From positions 62,001-126,000 of the forward strand of contig BCJC01000003.1 of assembly GCA_001600175.1 (NCBI GenBank): 64,000 nucleotides of DNA, in the 5' to 3' direction. Of the stretch, positions 43,661 to 55,152 are shown one piece after another. Source of the DNA: Erythrobasidium yunnanense (Eukaryota > Basidiomycota > Cystobasidiomycetes > Erythrobasidiales > Erythrobasidiaceae). How positions within the stretch are numbered: position 1 is the stretch's first letter; every line of letters begins with the position of its first letter. Below the pieces are notes generated by a model. The model saw nothing but the letters and a program-made list of their open reading frames with translations. It had not been told where the DNA came from and did not search any database. Both the position numbers and the translations under genes were made by a program.

Positions 43661-46600
43661 ATGGATTGCGACTTCCAGTTTCATGCGTCGTTGAACCAGC
43701 TCTTGCCTTGTCCGACAACTTTGGTTCTGGCTTCAGTATGCTTCTGAACGATTCTTGCTAGCACATCGAGAGCTTCCTTGCAGTGTGGCAGCTACTGGCA
43801 AGAGGAGCTGCGCTCTCGAAACTCTGGCGGCCTCGACACCAGAGTCATGCTGGACGACCGCCTGCCTCCGCTGCCAGAACCGTACATGTCCGCCAAATAT
43901 GTCGTGCAAAGCAACAGAGAAGCTGCCAAGAGGATGCGAGAGATCTCGACCGACTGGGTTGCTCGACCTCAAGTTCGTTGACCGAAAGCCTGGACGTGCA
44001 AGCTTTCGCGCTGATCCGCAATGGTTGTCTCTTCAATTGTGCGACCTCTTTGAACAGACGTATGTTGCTGGCTATGTTCGAGCTCTCTCCGGCAAGGTGT
44101 GTTAGGCGAAAAGTGAAAAACAGAAAGCAACATGTCTAATCTTCCATGTCTGGGCGCTACAGGAACCCAAATACGTATCTGGCACCTTTGCCTATGTTGA
44201 AGATGGAGCGCCTATCATAACAAGGCGGTCAGTCCGAATAATCGAAACCGGCCCGCATCTTCCGTTGGCTGATTTGTATACACATTGTCCTGCATACAGC
44301 GTACGAGTCGTAGTCGACTTTGCTCATAGTGTGGAAGGTATTGGCGATGCCGAAGACATCGAGAAAGCCGAGAAGATAGCAGCTTTGCACGCGCTTCTCA
44401 AGCTTGTGAATGCCGATCTGATAGACAACAACGGCTTTCCCATCGAAGAGATACCTAATGGCAAAGGAAGCAAAGCTGGCGAGCCGCATCCTGTCCCTGC
44501 ATCCTCCGCAATCCCTCCTTCAACAGCTTTCACATTCCGCAGCCCCGTCGCAGCATCACCCGCGAATGCAAGCTCCCTCACTTCGTTGAACGTAGCGTTG
44601 CCGGAGAGGAACTTCACATCCATGACAGATGGATCAACATATTCCCAGACTCAGCCAATCCAGAAAGACCTCGGATCTGAGAATATCGAGATCCACCATG
44701 CACAACCGCCACAGCCAGCCGTTCCTTCTGGATCATTCACTTCTACTATGCCGTTACCAGCGACATCAGGTGCTGCCAACGGTCATGCGCCAGTTCCAGC
44801 TGGTGCTGCCAAAGCCTCGATCACAGCGGACCCCATGCAACGAGCCATTGAGGAGGTCTCGAAGAGCTTCTCTACACAACGAATCTCGATTAGCGAAGAT
44901 AGCGGCCTTCCGATCTCCAAGCCCAGTCAAGGGGAAAGGAGCGGTGCGCTCTTCAGCGTGGAAACAGCAAGAGAATTTATGGACTACTATTGCAAGAAGT
45001 TTAGCTATGCTAGAGCTGACTTGCAATATCGTTTCGTACCACAAGGCGGAACCACCTTATGCACGGCTTTGCTAGTCATCATGGGCCGCCAGATTGGCAA
45101 AGGAGAAGGCCTTACGAAGCAACAAGCGACATCAAATGCTTATCTGGACGGTTGCGCTTGGCTGGCGAAATGCGATACGAAATTATGGGACGAATACACG
45201 CAACATTGTGCGATCAGAGCATCTCGAGAAAAGGCACCCACGATAGCAAGCATGTCGGCCGTAATCAGGACACCTTCGCTCAGTTTCAAGTTCACCGAAG
45301 CTCTCGACAGCAAGTTGCGCGATGTCATCTGGGAAGCCCGAGAAAGCGAGCTATACAAGAAAGCGGAGGAGCTGGTTCGCAAGGATCACCAGCGTAGGAA
45401 GGAAGTGGCCGAAGCGAAGAGGGCGAGGAAGCAAGCTGGCCAGCAGCCAGATACCGTCCGCAGTGCAGCAGATACATGGCAGATGGACCGCTCGAGCGAG
45501 CTCACCCAAAAGTCGCGCGAGCTTAAAGATCGCTTGGACGGCTACAATAGCAATCCTTCATATGCTAAGATGCGGAAAGATCGAGCAGCACTGCCTGTCT
45601 CGACCTACGCGGATGAGCTGATGGAGCGCATCAACCGCAACTCGGTCCTTGTGATTGTAGGCGTAACACTCCCGACGTCCACACGACAGTGAGCTGATGA
45701 AAGACATAGATGGCCGCAACCGGTTCAGGCAAGACTACGCAACTTCCTCAGATCATCTTGGACCACCACATTTTGAAAGGAGATGGGGCAAAATGCAACA
45801 TTGTCTGTACTCAACCTCGACGGTTGGCTGCTATCAGTGTAGCTCAACGCGTTGCGAACGAGAGATACGAAAACTTGGGTAGTAGTGTCGGCTATCAGGT
45901 CCGCTTCGACAACAAGCCGCCTCAACCCGATGGCTCAATATTATTCTGTACGACTGGTATCTTCCTCCGACGTCTGCAGCTTGGCTTCGAAGACAGCCGA
46001 TCCAGCAACTTTTTGAATTCTGTTACTCACGTCGTGGTCGATGAAGTTCACGAGCGAGATGTGGATGTCGATCTGCTGCTATTTGTTCTGAAAAGACATC
46101 TCGCAGAGCAAAAGAAAGCAGGAAAGGAAGGTCTCAAAATCGTTCTGATGTAAGCGGTACCTTTCTAGCGCAGACCGCTCTGACTGATGCGACACCTGTG
46201 TCCAGGTCCGCCACGATCGACCCTAGCCTTTTCTGCCGCTACTTCAAGAACACTGACAACGGAAAGCCTGCTCCTGCTGTCGAGATACCTGGCCGATCTT
46301 ACCCTGTGCAGAAGTATTACCTTCAAGATGTTCTGCAGATGATCGACATCAACAGGCATGGCTTCGCAAGAGCAGGCTGGGTTCTGGACGATAAGGATGT
46401 GAAAGCCTATTTGACGAGAGAATTGGCTAGTCCCCTTGATCCGAAGACCGTAGCACGAACGGATGATCAGCTTAAGCTTCCTGTCGCACTCATAGCACTT
46501 ACAATCGCATACGTAGCCAAGAAGAGTTCTGCGCAACGTGACGGGCATATACTAGGTGAGGGTCGCTACAGCTTAGATGACAGGCCAGCTAATTTGCAAT

Positions 46601-49600
46601 GCAGTCTTCTTGCCGGGCTTCGATGAGATAAAAGCCGTTCGACGGACTCTTGAGGACGACAAGCAATCTCTGTTGGATGTACCTTTCGAGCGATACGACA
46701 TTCATATCCTACATAGTGCTATCCCTATAGCAGAGCAACAGGCTGTCTTCGCCCCGGCACAGAAAGGAGAGCAACGCATTATTCTGGCTACGAATATTGC
46801 AGAGACTTCGTGAGTCTCAATTTCCGCTTCATCGTCTCCTAAGAGAAAGGCTGACCTTGCCTAGTGTCACTATACCTGACGTGGTCTGCGTCATTGATGT
46901 CGGAAAGTGCAAGGTGAGCTTATGCCTGTTCTAAATATCTTGTCAGCAGACATAATAATTCGCGGACTATGCAGGAAAGGCGCTTCGATCCAGAAAGACG
47001 TATGTCTTCGCTGGTTTCAGCCTTTACAGGTACTTCGAATATGCAGCAAAGAGCCGGCAGAGCGGGTCGGCATCGTGCCGGCGAATATTACTCCCTTGTC
47101 TCCGAACAGCGTCGAGCGAGTCTGCCTGTCAACCAAACTGTCGAGATGAAGAGACTTGACCTCAGCAGCGTGTGAGTAGGCTCATTCGCTGCCGAAACAT
47201 GCTATTCTTACTTTCATTCGTAGGGTCATGCACGTCAAAGGAATGAACATCGAGAACATGGAAGTAGAGGACGTTCTAGAAGCCTGCATCGAGCCGCCGG
47301 AACGAGAGCGAATTCTGGCAGCTATACGCCTCCTAAAGATGGTGGGAGCGTTGGACGATAACGAAACCTTCACTTCGCTTGGACACGTTCTGGTACAGCT
47401 ACCTGTAGAAGCGGCGATAGGGAAGCTATGTTTGCTGGGATGCGTATTCGGCTGTCTAGGTGCGTTTATGACGGACTGCCGGCTGCACGGCTGATTAAGC
47501 CCGCATACATCAGAACAAACACTAGCAATCGCTGCTATCCTTACCAATCGAGACCCATTCATCGCACCCTTCGAGAAACGGGCAAGTCGATGACCTATCT
47601 GTCTTTCGAAATATATTGACTTTCTCATAGGCTCAGGCGAACGAGGCCAAGATGAAGTTCTCGACACAAGGTTTCCGGTCAGACGTCCTGACTGTTCTCA
47701 AAGCCTACAACACCTGGTCGGCGCTTCCCGACAATTGGGAGCGTGGTCGTTTCTGCGACGAGTTCTTCCTCTCTCGCCAAACATTATATGCGATGCAGCA
47801 AATCCAAGATCAGCTTGCGCTGTGCCTTTATCGATCCGGCGTGCTTCAGATAGCAGCGGGTCCTACTCCCATCGTACTACATCGCAGTCGTACGGGACGA
47901 GTAATCGTACCGGCTTTGTTCAACATCAACGGAGAATCTCTGCCTCTCATCACTGCACTCATGTCATCAGCCCTAGCGCCTAACTTCGCTGTACGTCGCA
48001 CTGCTCGTTTATTACGAAGTCCACAGGATCCCGTAAGTCAGAACTGTGTCGCTTCCTCTGCACACTCTCATGATGCTTTACCCAGGGAGCTATGATTCAC
48101 CCGTCTTCTATTCTGGGCAAGCCATCCAAAGCGCACGATAACGAGGGAGTCAAGAATCAGGTGTGCTTAGCGCGTTGCATAGTGAACGTAGACTGACTGC
48201 GTATATGAAGGTCTACGCGTTCGCCGAAGCGACAGTGAACAACACTAAGATGGCCGCAACACGCTCGACGGCGAGAGAGCCCTCTTTGCTTCGCTCGGTG
48301 ACTCTCTTGGACACGTTGGGCCTGCTCTTATTCGGCATCAGCAAGATAGCTCCTACACGAGAAGGGTAAGTCCGCAGACTTTGCAACAATACACATATGT
48401 TTTCAGCCTGACAGTCGTCTGCTCAGCTTCACTTGCGATGGCTGGTTGCCAGTCACCGGAAATGTTGCTCTCCTGGACGACATAGAGCGCTTCCGTCACG
48501 TACTGCATATGTGCATGCTACGAGTATTTCAAGGTCTACGAGTAGCCATCGGCAGTCTTGCTGCCGGCTCCGAAGATGCCGATTCAGATCGAGAGTAAGT
48601 CTTCCAGGACGCCAATGACAGGATTACAAGCTGACATGCTATATAGTATGGCGGACCCGACAAAGGAATTTGACGATCCTCCATTGAGCGGACAGGAATA
48701 TCGCAACCTCAGTCAACTCAGTCGAAACCTCGTCAATGTCTTGAACAGTCATGCTATTGAGCATGGTCTTCCAGCCTACACCAAGATCGCGCGAGAAGCG
48801 TCTGCCGATGATGTAGCAGTAGACACGATTCCGCGTCCCTTCAGGAACAGCGTTCGAGCGAGCGCACCGGGACAAACTACGCGTATTCAGCCCAGGCATA
48901 CAAATGGCACTCCGAGCTATGGGCAAGGTAGTGAATGGGACGCGTGGGGCCAGGACGACGCTCAAGCGGACGTTCCTGCCATGCCTGAAACTCCATCGGA
49001 GACAAGAGCAGCGACTCCGAGCAACCACGCCGCGGCTCCGCCGCCTACAACGACTCAGAATATATTACAAGAGGACGATTGGTCAAGCTATAAGCCTGCA
49101 GCAGATGACAAGGATGCATATGCTCGTCGGGCAGCCATGACGGCCGGGCCTAGCATACGACCCGCGACTCCAGCAAAGCACATGCCTGCGCATGAAGGCG
49201 TCAGAAGCCCAACCACCGGCCAGAACAACGGCTGGGGCCGCTTACCAACGAGTCTACGAGCTTCTGCTGAGATCCAGAACAGAAATTCCAACTCTCCAGA
49301 GCAGGCCAAACCAGCTTCTAGCAGCAATTCAGAAGTGGCTAGACCAGCATCCGCCAAGAAACAAGTGCGCATTATGGAAGAGCCTAAAGAATATGATGCG
49401 CCTGCTGTTTCGGTACAGCCTGCTGCAGTTGCAGAAGATCCTTGGGCAGCTTGGGCACCTACGACCTCGGACAACGATGCATACGATCGCAGACAGCAGA
49501 TCGGAGTCGGTGCAGATGCGATGCGACGGACAAGCGTTGTCGACGTTATGCCAGCTAAAGCTCAGCCGATACCAGCAAGGCCTACATCCAGTTCTGGTGG

Positions 49601-51131
49601 ATCAAAGGGCGGAATGAACTCCACTGGTGACGCGAACAGCAATACGACCAAAGGCTGGGGACAAGTGATCGATGACATTCCGCCTGCTCCTGCCGACATT
49701 CAGAATGGCTGGGATGAGCCAATCCGCCAGGTCCCTGCGCCCTTTTCAGCTCCTATCACAGAATCTTCAGGGCGGCATCCTTCTGTAGACAGTCCGACCA
49801 AGCCTGTTGCTGGATGGGAACCGTATTCAGGCTATTCGTCCAATAGATACCCAATTGGCGGTAACAGAAGTCCAGCAAATTCCACTATTACATCGTCTAA
49901 TACAAGTCGGACTCGCACTGTCAACCCACTCCCGCCGACCGACCTGTCTTCCCAGGCAGAGTTTCCAAATCTGCCGCCGTCTCAGCATCAAATGCCTCAG
50001 CCAGCTGTTGCGGCTCAGCCAGCTCCTGCTGCAAGTGATTGGGACTCTTGGCAGCCTTCTGCTCCGGCTGAAGAGACTGGAGAAGAGGCTTTCAAGCGTC
50101 GAGCTATGAAGACTCGCAGCGGCTCTGTAGCATCTTCTGCCACCCAGACTCGACTTGGATATACACCTCTTTCCGAAGCTCCGCTACCCTCCTCCGAGCC
50201 GCCTGCTGAGAACGGTTGGAACGCTCCGCAGTCTTCGCAGCCTGATAACAGCTATCGGGTTGCGGAAGAGAGCAACTTCGCAATCTCTGGTTCAGGCTGG
50301 GAAGCGCCGTCCGCGCACCCTGAGCGCAACAAAGGCTGGGGAGTTCCCGCTCGCGCCTCCCAGGAGCCTACACGAGCGAAAAGTCCGATGCGTGCACAAA
50401 CTCCTAAGTCAGCTACTACAGCCGCTGCTACTGCTACCAACGAGGATGACGGCTGGGGAAGCTATACGCCAGCAAAGTCAGCTGTCAATGAGGGCGAAGC
50501 GGCTTATCAAAGACGCATTCAGATGTCGGGCGGCAGAGGCATGCCTTATGCTGGCAATCAAGACAACTACATGCGCCAGCAGCCAGCACCACCCTTATCG
50601 CCTATCCGACGCCCTGACTCGCGTGCATCGACTATTCAGCGACCCGATTCGCGAGCATCAATGCATTCTAGAGTCTACTCCAGATCAGACTCGCCTGCGC
50701 CCAGTCATATATCAAGATCGAAGGGCGAGATCTCTATCAAGGGCATAGCTTCTCGATCGCGCAAACGAGCTGAGACACCCATCACATCTACACCAAGTAC
50801 ACCAAGAACACCTACGAAGAGTACCGTGAACGGTGCTCCAACGCCTACTCCTATTCCAGCTCAAATCACCGAAGTCGTTATCGACTGGAAGGCGATTGAA
50901 GCTATTACCGGGAAGATGGGCGGTCTCGCTCTGACTCCCGACAGTCCAGCTCAGACTGTTAAAGAAGAGCCTAGCTCTTTCTCCTATTCAGCTATACACT
51001 CTCCTACTATTATTAGGCAGCCTGAACTGCCTGCTACCAACGGTCACTTCGACGAAGCAAACTTTGCAAGTCGAAGAAAGGTCTCTTCTCCTCCTCCTCC
51101 GCCGCAAAACGGGTATATCGGATTGGAGTAA
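43661..51131 (+). CDS. DEVH/DEAH-box RNA helicase with W-rich repeat tail
   Basis: Sixteen exons are proposed, encoding about 2208 residues: 43661-43735, 43784-43972, 44058-44096, 44163-45656, 45710-46149, 46206-46555, 46605-46809, 46865-46913, 46975-47171, 47224-47459, 47514-47581, 47631-48032, 48086-48160, 48211-48365, 48427-48594 and 48647-51131. N-terminal dsRBD-like domains precede an RHA/DHX-type core: motif I AATGSGKTTQ (about 600), THVVVDEVHERD (DEVH rather than DEAH), LMSATID, ILVFLPG, ILATNIAETS and MQQRAGRAGRHRAGEYY, then HA2/OB-fold (APNFAVRRTARLLRSPQDP). The exon 11/12 intron (47582-47630) is GC-AG. From about residue 1382 an 827-residue disordered tail carries WG/GW motifs and four related modules. 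The first exon and the tail junction are the least certain parts. Confidence 0.82.
48931..50525 (+). repeat. Degenerate W-rich protein repeat in helicase tail
   Basis: The tail encodes many WG/GW/WD pairs (EWDAWGQDD, GWGRL, GWGQV, GWDEP, GWEPY, NGWNAP, GWGVP). Four copies of a longer module occur at about 49075-49140 (DDWSSYKPAADDKDAYARR), 49435-49500 (DPWAAWAPTTSDNDAYDRR), 50035-50110 (SDWDSWQP...EEAFKRR) and 50445-50525 (DDGWGSYTP...EAAYQRR). The pattern is acidic-W-x2-aromatic-x-P, an acidic spacer, then A-aromatic-x-RR. The nucleotide sequences have diverged, so the module is old and conserved as protein. Confidence 0.75.
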
Positions 51132-51481
51132 CGTAGTATTATGTCGTTTCGTTGAGAAGTGTCGATCTTTGTTATTGTCAAACTTATAGCTTTTGTAGCA
51201 TAGTCATCTTTTCAGACGGTGTAGAGCAATAGAGCCGCGAAAGAAGCTCTCGACGGAAAGAAGGGCTCCATACCCCAATGCTTCGATAACTTCTGAGAAC
51301 GTATTGTTACGTGGGCCAAGACATATCAAGGCTGATGCTATGCTGAACTATTATCTGGGGAGGCCGCACATATCCTCAGTCACTACGTACAGCACTCATC
51401 GATCCTCGTCTCATAGATCTATCGTTGTATAGTCTTTCGGCGTATAATTAGGTGTAAAAAGAGAGTTACTACGGAGCAAGC
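51132..51481. other. Convergent intergenic region
   Basis: Shared 3' flanks of the helicase (plus) and PNS1 (minus). It is AT-richer than its surroundings and should hold both polyadenylation sites. No gene is seen. Confidence 0.4.
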
Positions 51482-53800
51482 CTAAACAGGCTGTACGACC
51501 TGAGGATATGCTTGCACAATATGATTGAATAGAGCAGGATCCTTTTCTGCAAGAGCTTGCGGTGCTTCGGCCAAGCTGTCGGACTCGAGAGTCAGCTAAT
51601 AGTTCATGACATAATGCCGAAGCGGTACTTACGCAACGAAGATCGTAGAGACGCCCGATGAAAGAGCGACGTATCCCACTGCGTCGATGGGAGAAGCATT
51701 TTATCAGCATTGCTGGCGAAAGAACAAGCCAGTTAGGTATACTGACATGAGTGCGTAAGTTGGAAGCCGATCAAGAATGCATAAAGCAGGATGATAGCAT
51801 AGAAGTTCGAGTTGTCCTCGATGTACGAAGGTCGGACCAGATGCAAGTAGAGGTACCTACATATCATTCCTTGTTAGATAGCGAAATGGCTGGAGCAGTG
51901 GAAGAGAAAGCTTACGCGAAGAGAGAGGTGAGTACACCGACTGCATAACTGCCGAATGTCCAGATGATATTGACGAGGGAGTCGTTGATGAGTGCATCGA
52001 TACCTCTACAAAATGCGCAAAGGAAAGAAAGAGCAGGGGAAGCGTCAGCCTCGGCAGAGAGATTATTGTATTTGGTGAAGAAAGAGCGCACCTCTGCTTG
52101 AGCAGATTCCAGGCATCTTTTGCAGCCTTGATGTAAGACTTGCCAAACATTGCAATCTGGATGTAGGCGTATCTGAAGCACGCACAGAGAATCAGCTGAG
52201 TCCCTCGTCTACTTTCTCAGAAGATGTTTTCCCTACCTGTTGAAATAGTCCACTAGTCCTCTCACGCATCCCACAAGGCAGCTAGCGCAGCATGCGATAA
52301 AAGCACCAATAGCATCTCCACTCATAGCCTCCTGCTGCTGTACGATGTTCAACCCTGCTCTAATGACGTCCAATAGCGCTACTATCAGACTTCCTTCTGC
52401 GATAGAACCGAAGGAGTATGTCATTGCGCGCTTGAAAGAACTGAGTGCTGCATGTTTTGTCTTCTGATCCGTCATGCTGAAATACCAGGTGCCGAAGATA
52501 CCGGCGATGGTCGTGAGGGAGACGTTCGAGATGACTTGGGTGGTCCAGCTGGAAAATGGAAGTGTAGTGTCAGCATCGGCTTTTGGCTGTACATTGACGA
52601 GACATACTAGAACGAGAAGACGCTGAAGATAACAGCTGGAATCAGGGATCCATTCCCACAAGCCCCTCCGCCAGTTTGGCAGCCTCCAGCAGAGTTGGGT
52701 GAGTATTTCTGCGGATTCATAACGCGTCTCTCAGCTTTCTTAATCTTCTTGGGGTGTATTAAATCGTCTATTGTTATACCTGATACAGCCCAACCACGGT
52801 GAACGACCACCAGACAGAGTACAGACCCTGTTGTTGCAGATCGTACATTATCAGAACTTGCTCTCTCCTGATGATGCGGCGAATGCGAGGGGACTGACCT
52901 GCACGAGAGAAGTGAGAATGGCAGCGACATAGACGCTCTTGTACTGTTTGGCGATACGGAACACGAGCTGGAGGAGAAGCTTGCTGAAGGGGATACGGCG
53001 GCGCTGGTAGCGAAACAATACATCAGCATTTGTATACATAGATAGGGGTAGTGCGAGAAAGAGTAATTTACCATCGGGAAGTAGCAGATGACGCTAATGA
53101 CGGCGAAAATAGTAAAGATAATTGCGCCTGAGTAGAACTTCTGTATCCACAGATAGACAGCATATCCCACCGAGAAGGCGACCGACAAGAAGAGTGAAAT
53201 TTCCAGTATGATCTTCGTGAACGTCTTTGTTATCCAGAGGAAGATCAGTGCGCATACGAAACCAGCTGCGCAGATCAGAGCGAGGAGATAGGCCGTGTTC
53301 AAGTTTAAAGTAGGGCCATTGGCGCCGTCGCCTGCTAAGGTGCCGCCTGCGTTGCCCACTGTCCGTAGAGCTATGACGGAAAGTGCTATGAAAGCCGCAA
53401 AGTGCGCCCAGAAGAGGATCGCAAAGATGAGCTGTGGTAATATATCAGTTAGGATGTCGATGGGAGCAGGGAAAACAGGCTGCGAACATCATTCCACTTG
53501 GGTTTCGAAGGTGTAAACATTTCGGCCCTAGGAAGATCGGCAGGCAATCAGCTTGGAAATATAGCTTCGCAGTATATCTACACACTCTGACGGTTTAGCA
53601 CCATAGTTGACTGGCGCCTGTTGCTGCTGCTGCTGCTGAGGTGGTGCTTGGGGCTGAGGGTAGTTGGGGGCATTCATCGTGTATGGCCCTTGAGGAGGAG
53701 GAGCGCCCTGAGGAGGACCATATCCTGGCTGATACTGTTGCTGACCATAGTATGGCTGCTGCTGCTGCTGCTGCTGCCCGTAGTAGCCTTGCTGGGCCAT
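51482..53800 (-). CDS. PNS1: PNS1-type choline transporter-like (CTL) membrane protein
   Basis: Twelve exons encode 533 residues, close to yeast Pns1: 53586-53800, 53488-53527, 53072-53431, 52899-53003, 52780-52827, 52608-52708, 52237-52548, 52092-52172, 51916-52005, 51747-51856, 51633-51678 and 51482-51575. The N-terminus is a Gln/Pro/Tyr-rich cytosolic tail. The body has about ten hydrophobic segments, including LIFAILFWAHFAAFIALSVI, YLLALICAAGFVCALIFLWI and AIILLYAFLIGFQ. Family landmarks are ISNVSLTTIAGIFGTWYF, TYSFGSIAEGSLIVALLDVI, CVRGLVDYFNRYAYIQIAMF and SYIKAAKDAWNLLKQRGI. Members sit in the plasma membrane. Choline transport is established for animal CTLs but not for yeast Pns1. The exon 2 donor is GTTCGC, a weak site. 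Confidence 0.93.
53620..53776 (-). repeat. Two CAG/CTG trinucleotide runs encoding polyglutamine
   Basis: Two short CTG-rich runs on the plus strand (about 53622-53640 and 53756-53776) encode Gln tracts in the PNS1 N-terminal tail. They are likely length-variable microsatellites. Confidence 0.8.
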
Positions 53801-54432
53801 GATCTCTTCAACTCGTCGTGATGATGAGAGGCAGAAGAAGTGTATTTTCAGATCTAGGCTAGCGCAAACTGCAGACTTTTCCGACGCAGCTCTTCAGCGC
53901 TACACTCGAAAGGTAACAAGGATGCAAGATGTATACTGCAAACGCCGAAAAGCTGTAGCACGGCATGGACCCCTGCGACCTTGGCGGGCTTGCTGTCCTT
54001 TCAAAGGCCGGCTGGGCATAACGACCTCTTACTAACGGTAGGTGAGGAGTGCTACAGGAAACCGATGAAGAAGCACTTTGGCAGTAGTAACATCTAAAGG
54101 AAACGCGAAAAGCAGAAGAAAGTCCGATCCCGACAGAATGTCTCTTGCGCATTATGCCCAAACAAAACGTGTCTCAGCGGCTTCCTGGCAAGATCCGCTC
54201 AGCTTCAATATGAACAAGTTTTCTGATATGCTCAAAGACTCTGGTGAAGCATGCATGCTACCTCAGTTTCGCATTTGAGTCCGAAAGACGACCTGGAGCG
54301 CATAGATTACCATCTTCAATGGGCAGCCTTCTGTCATTGAGCAAGCATTCCAATACTGCTAAGTTATCACAAGAGAATCATTAGCATTCCAAGCACAAGG
54401 CTCTCGGCAGTAGAACTCTGAAAGAGCCGCTT
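53801..54432. other. Intergenic region upstream of PNS1
   Basis: PNS1 promoter region. The longest frames (minus 53859-54161, plus 54078-54278) show no motifs, and no splice model joins them convincingly. Confidence 0.35.
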
Positions 54433-54847
54433 TCATCCTCGAGAAGGTCCATTGCGAATACCGGAAGGCACTAATGGCAGGTCGATCTGTAGAAGACCAG
54501 TATCTGTGATGAAGGATCTAGAACAAGGCCTTGTTCGGTGAACCGCTTGCGGGCAGAGGCATCGGTTTCTGATCTTCAAGCTGCTGAAGACGCTGGGACA
54601 TCTCTACAGGTGGCTGCATGCTCTGTCAGGCTTAGAACCAGCCTCACCTCCGATGAACATTGCGAGCTGTATCAAGGCGAAGTCGCAGCTCGACCTAGCA
54701 TGAACCGATCTGAAAGATATGAATTCAGACTCAGAACGGGGGTTTGTCTATCAGCTTGAGAACATCATAGAATACTGAGTCAGCGGCAGAGGGCTTCTCT
54801 GAGGCCAGGTCATAGTAGAAAAGGGCGAATGAGACGCGTCGTTCCAT
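54433..54847 (-). CDS. Small protein of unknown function (95 residues)
   Basis: Four exons (54738-54847, 54648-54694, 54544-54603, 54433-54503) are joined in frame by introns of 43, 44 and 40 nt. The product reads MERRVSFALFYYDLASEKPS, then VFYDVLKLIDKPPSSCDFAL, IQLAMFIGEMSQRLQQLEDQ and GLLQIDLPLVPSGIRNGPS. A helical, coiled-coil-like middle sits between ordered ends. The introns are shorter than the local norm, so the model is tentative. An alternative last splice would end in EFYCREPCAW... instead. The family is not recognised. Confidence 0.42.
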
Positions 54848-55152
54848 CTTCGTGGTTTCAAGGTCGAGCCTTCGAAGTCGTGCATGAGACAGCAAAACAT
54901 ATCAAACTCATCAGTCCTCTCTGTTTCTTCATGAACGTGTCAGAATGGGATGATGTCAACCTTGGACTGAGGGTGCAGAGAGACGCGCTTGATATTGGCC
55001 AAACAAACCTGGAAGATAGGGGTTATCCGAGGACCCGCCTGAAAAATAATCAATTGTGTTTCTCGTTTTCGTCTCTTTCTTTCCTTCCAACCACTTCCCC
55101 CAAACCACTTTCGCTCACACCAACCTCGCAAGAACAATAATAAACGTTCAAG
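54848..55152. other. Divergent intergenic region with pyrimidine tract
   Basis: Lies between the 95-residue gene (minus) and the next plus-strand gene. A CT-rich stretch at about 55058-55130 directly precedes the plus-strand start and probably marks its core promoter. Confidence 0.45.

Noticed and set aside
44629-45621. Several long frames on both strands inside helicase exon 4
   Set aside because: They are shadows of the real coding frame, which continues the conserved N-terminal domains.
48646-51131. Tail region as a stand-alone gene starting at ATG 48648
   Set aside because: The strong in-frame intron joining it to the helicase makes fusion more likely. The alternative is retained as a finding.
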